From assembly GCF_039538005.1 (NCBI RefSeq), contig NZ_BAABBO010000007.1, positions 248,001 to 312,000 on the forward strand: a stretch of DNA of 64,000 bases, written 5' to 3'. Position numbers and translations under genes: made by a program. The notes below the pieces were generated by a model, which was not told the DNA's origin, did no database searches, and was given only the letters and a program-made list of their open reading frames with translations. The stretch is from Allohahella marinimesophila. GTDB taxonomy: Bacteria; Pseudomonadota; Gammaproteobacteria; Pseudomonadales; Oleiphilaceae. Shown one piece after another: positions 63,237 through 64,000 of this stretch; within the stretch, counting starts at the first letter, position 1; the number at the start of each line of letters is the position of its first letter.

Positions 63237-63639
63237 TGTCTACTCGATTGTGTTGTTGCCTGATCTTTTGCCTGGTGCTGCCGACCAAGGGCTGGCAGAG
63301 GAGCCACTCGTACTTCAGGCTGCTTATGTCGAGTTTCCTCCGCTGACGTTTACCGACAATGATCCGGCCACCACGGTCTACGCGGCACCGGGTCATCATG
63401 AAGGTCTTCGAATGTTGACGATGGGGCGGGGCAGTTATCTTCTCGATTATGAAGAGCCCATGGCCGAAACCCTCAAACTTTTCCCTGACCTGACAGTTGA
63501 ATCCTCGCCATTGATGAAATCCCGTCTCACCTACGTGGTGTCCCGCAAGACGCCTCAGGCAGCCGAAGTCATTCGCCGCCTGGATTCAGCCTATGCCAAA
63601 AAACTTGATGCAGGCTTTGTGCTTGACCCGCCACAGTGA
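63237..63639 (+). pseudogene. Degenerate solute-binding protein (SBP_bac_3-like)
   Basis: ATG 63237 begins a signal peptide-like segment (STRLCCCLIFCLVLPTKGW), but another frame continues AEEPLVLQAAYVEFPPLTFTDND. A one-base deletion near the GGG run at about 63290 would connect them. The AAYVEFPPLTFTD start and the ending YEEPMAETL, LTYVVSRKTP, RRLDSAYAKKL match the two ends of periplasmic amino-acid-binding-like proteins. Between TDND and the next motif roughly 100 or more residues of the family are missing, so an internal deletion is likely. The product cannot be a normal binding protein. Confidence 0.55.
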
Positions 63640-63717
63640 ATAGGCTGAACTGATGCTTTCCTGGTGGCCACGGGTTTCGTACGATCCAGGTATGCTGAAA
63701 AGACAAGGAACGATGAG

Positions 63718-64000
63718 ATGTATATATCCATGAGCCGGGGGTTTCCTCTCTTCGCCGCAGTACTGGTGATTGGCGCCTGCACGGTCACATCGGAGCAACC
63801 GACCGCTGAAGCCGAAATGATAGAGGGCTTTCTCGCCGGCTCAGCAGTTCGTTATGCCGTACAGGACTATGCCATCGAACACGGTAGCCTCCCTGCCTCT
63901 AACGCGGATCTTGGCCTGCCTGAGCCTGAGGCGTATGCCCGCGGTGCCCTCGCCGCGGTCGCGGTGGGCGATCGTGGCCGTATCACACTGACGTTCAACG
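63718..64000 (+). CDS. Pilin-like lipoprotein, cut by window end
   Basis: The frame begins at ATG 63718 with AAGGAACG upstream and is open to the last base (94 residues). A signal peptide with lipobox AVLVIGAC is followed by EMIEGFLAGSAVRYAVQDYAIEHGSLPASNADLGLPEPEAYA. This resembles the C-terminal globular part of type IV pilins (AxxAVxxYxxxxGxLPxSNxxLGLP), though it is not preceded by a pilin helix. It appears to be a lipoprotein with a pilin-like domain. The rest lies outside the window. Confidence 0.6.
   Translation, partial: MYISMSRGFPLFAAVLVIGACTVTSEQPTAEAEMIEGFLAGSAVRYAVQDYAIEHGSLPASNADLGLPEPEAYARGALAAVAVGDRGRITLTFN

Noticed and set aside
1..64000. tRNA, rRNA, insertion sequences, prophage genes or integrase genes
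   Set aside because: I found no cloverleaf, rRNA segment, transposase, integrase or phage structural gene on either strand by eye; a tool-based search was not possible.

Overview
The window looks like a chromosome segment of a free-living, probably marine or halotolerant gammaproteobacterium with a large genome. Supporting features are two long BetT-type BCCT osmolyte transporters, type III ornithine decarboxylase, RlmE, a DUF3010 protein, an LpoB/COG3014/LPP20 lipoprotein cluster, a PEP-CTERM-like protein, and many c-di-GMP and phosphorelay proteins. Granulosicoccus-like bacteria would fit, but that placement is an impression and not a result. I saw no rRNA, tRNA, CRISPR array, phage or insertion sequence. 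Base composition looks even throughout.

Layout. 0-6 kb: end of a HupE/UreJ-like protein, a quinone oxidoreductase, and a tight phnD-phnC-phnE-phnE operon with a HAD-IIB phosphatase as last gene. 6-13.7 kb: first BCCT transporter, a broken copy of a gene whose fuller copy lies 2.2 kb away, a 7TM-DISM diguanylate cyclase, a candidate 53-residue gene, a fatty acid desaturase and a TauE/SafE exporter. 13.8-15.6 kb: a decayed VapC PIN domain running in frame into a PilZ gene, then an acyltransferase. 15.8-24.5 kb: a four-gene signalling operon (REC-GGDEF, MASE1-CHASE-PAS hybrid kinase with HPt-like end, GAF-PAS hybrid kinase, single REC). 24.5-31.7 kb: PEP-CTERM-like protein, flavodoxin-like protein, transglutaminase, glutaminase, second BCCT transporter and an ornithine decarboxylase that appears to have lost its usual stop codon.

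31.9-40.4 kb: a four-lipoprotein operon including LpoB, a CAP-domain lipoprotein with a Thr-Pro repeat linker, a PAS-GGDEF protein, a nucleoside deoxyribosyltransferase, DUF3010 and a cation/proton antiporter. 40.5-44.6 kb: one very large secreted gene, interrupted by a one-base deletion, joining lectin repeats, DUF5011-like Ig domains, a LamG domain and a di-haem cytochrome c peroxidase. 44.8-49 kb: threonine aldolase, rlmE, a COG2509 flavoprotein and a TrmH-type methyltransferase. 49-58.5 kb: an island of secreted proteins, mostly of unknown function, including two related tandem proteins with LprI-like cysteine patterns. 58.5-64 kb: VOC protein, DUF421 protein, an AraC regulator divergent from a DMT permease, a secreted unknown, an SRPBCC protein, a degenerate solute-binding protein and a pilin-like lipoprotein cut by the window end.

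Themes. Regulation is heavy in c-di-GMP makers (three GGDEF proteins) and one PilZ receptor, with no EAL or HD-GYP protein in the window. Several genes show decay or frame disruption: the 8.2 kb duplicate, the VapC relic, the lectin-peroxidase gene, the extended decarboxylase and the solute-binding protein. The best candidates for something undescribed are the lectin-LamG-peroxidase protein and the secreted protein island at 49-58 kb.
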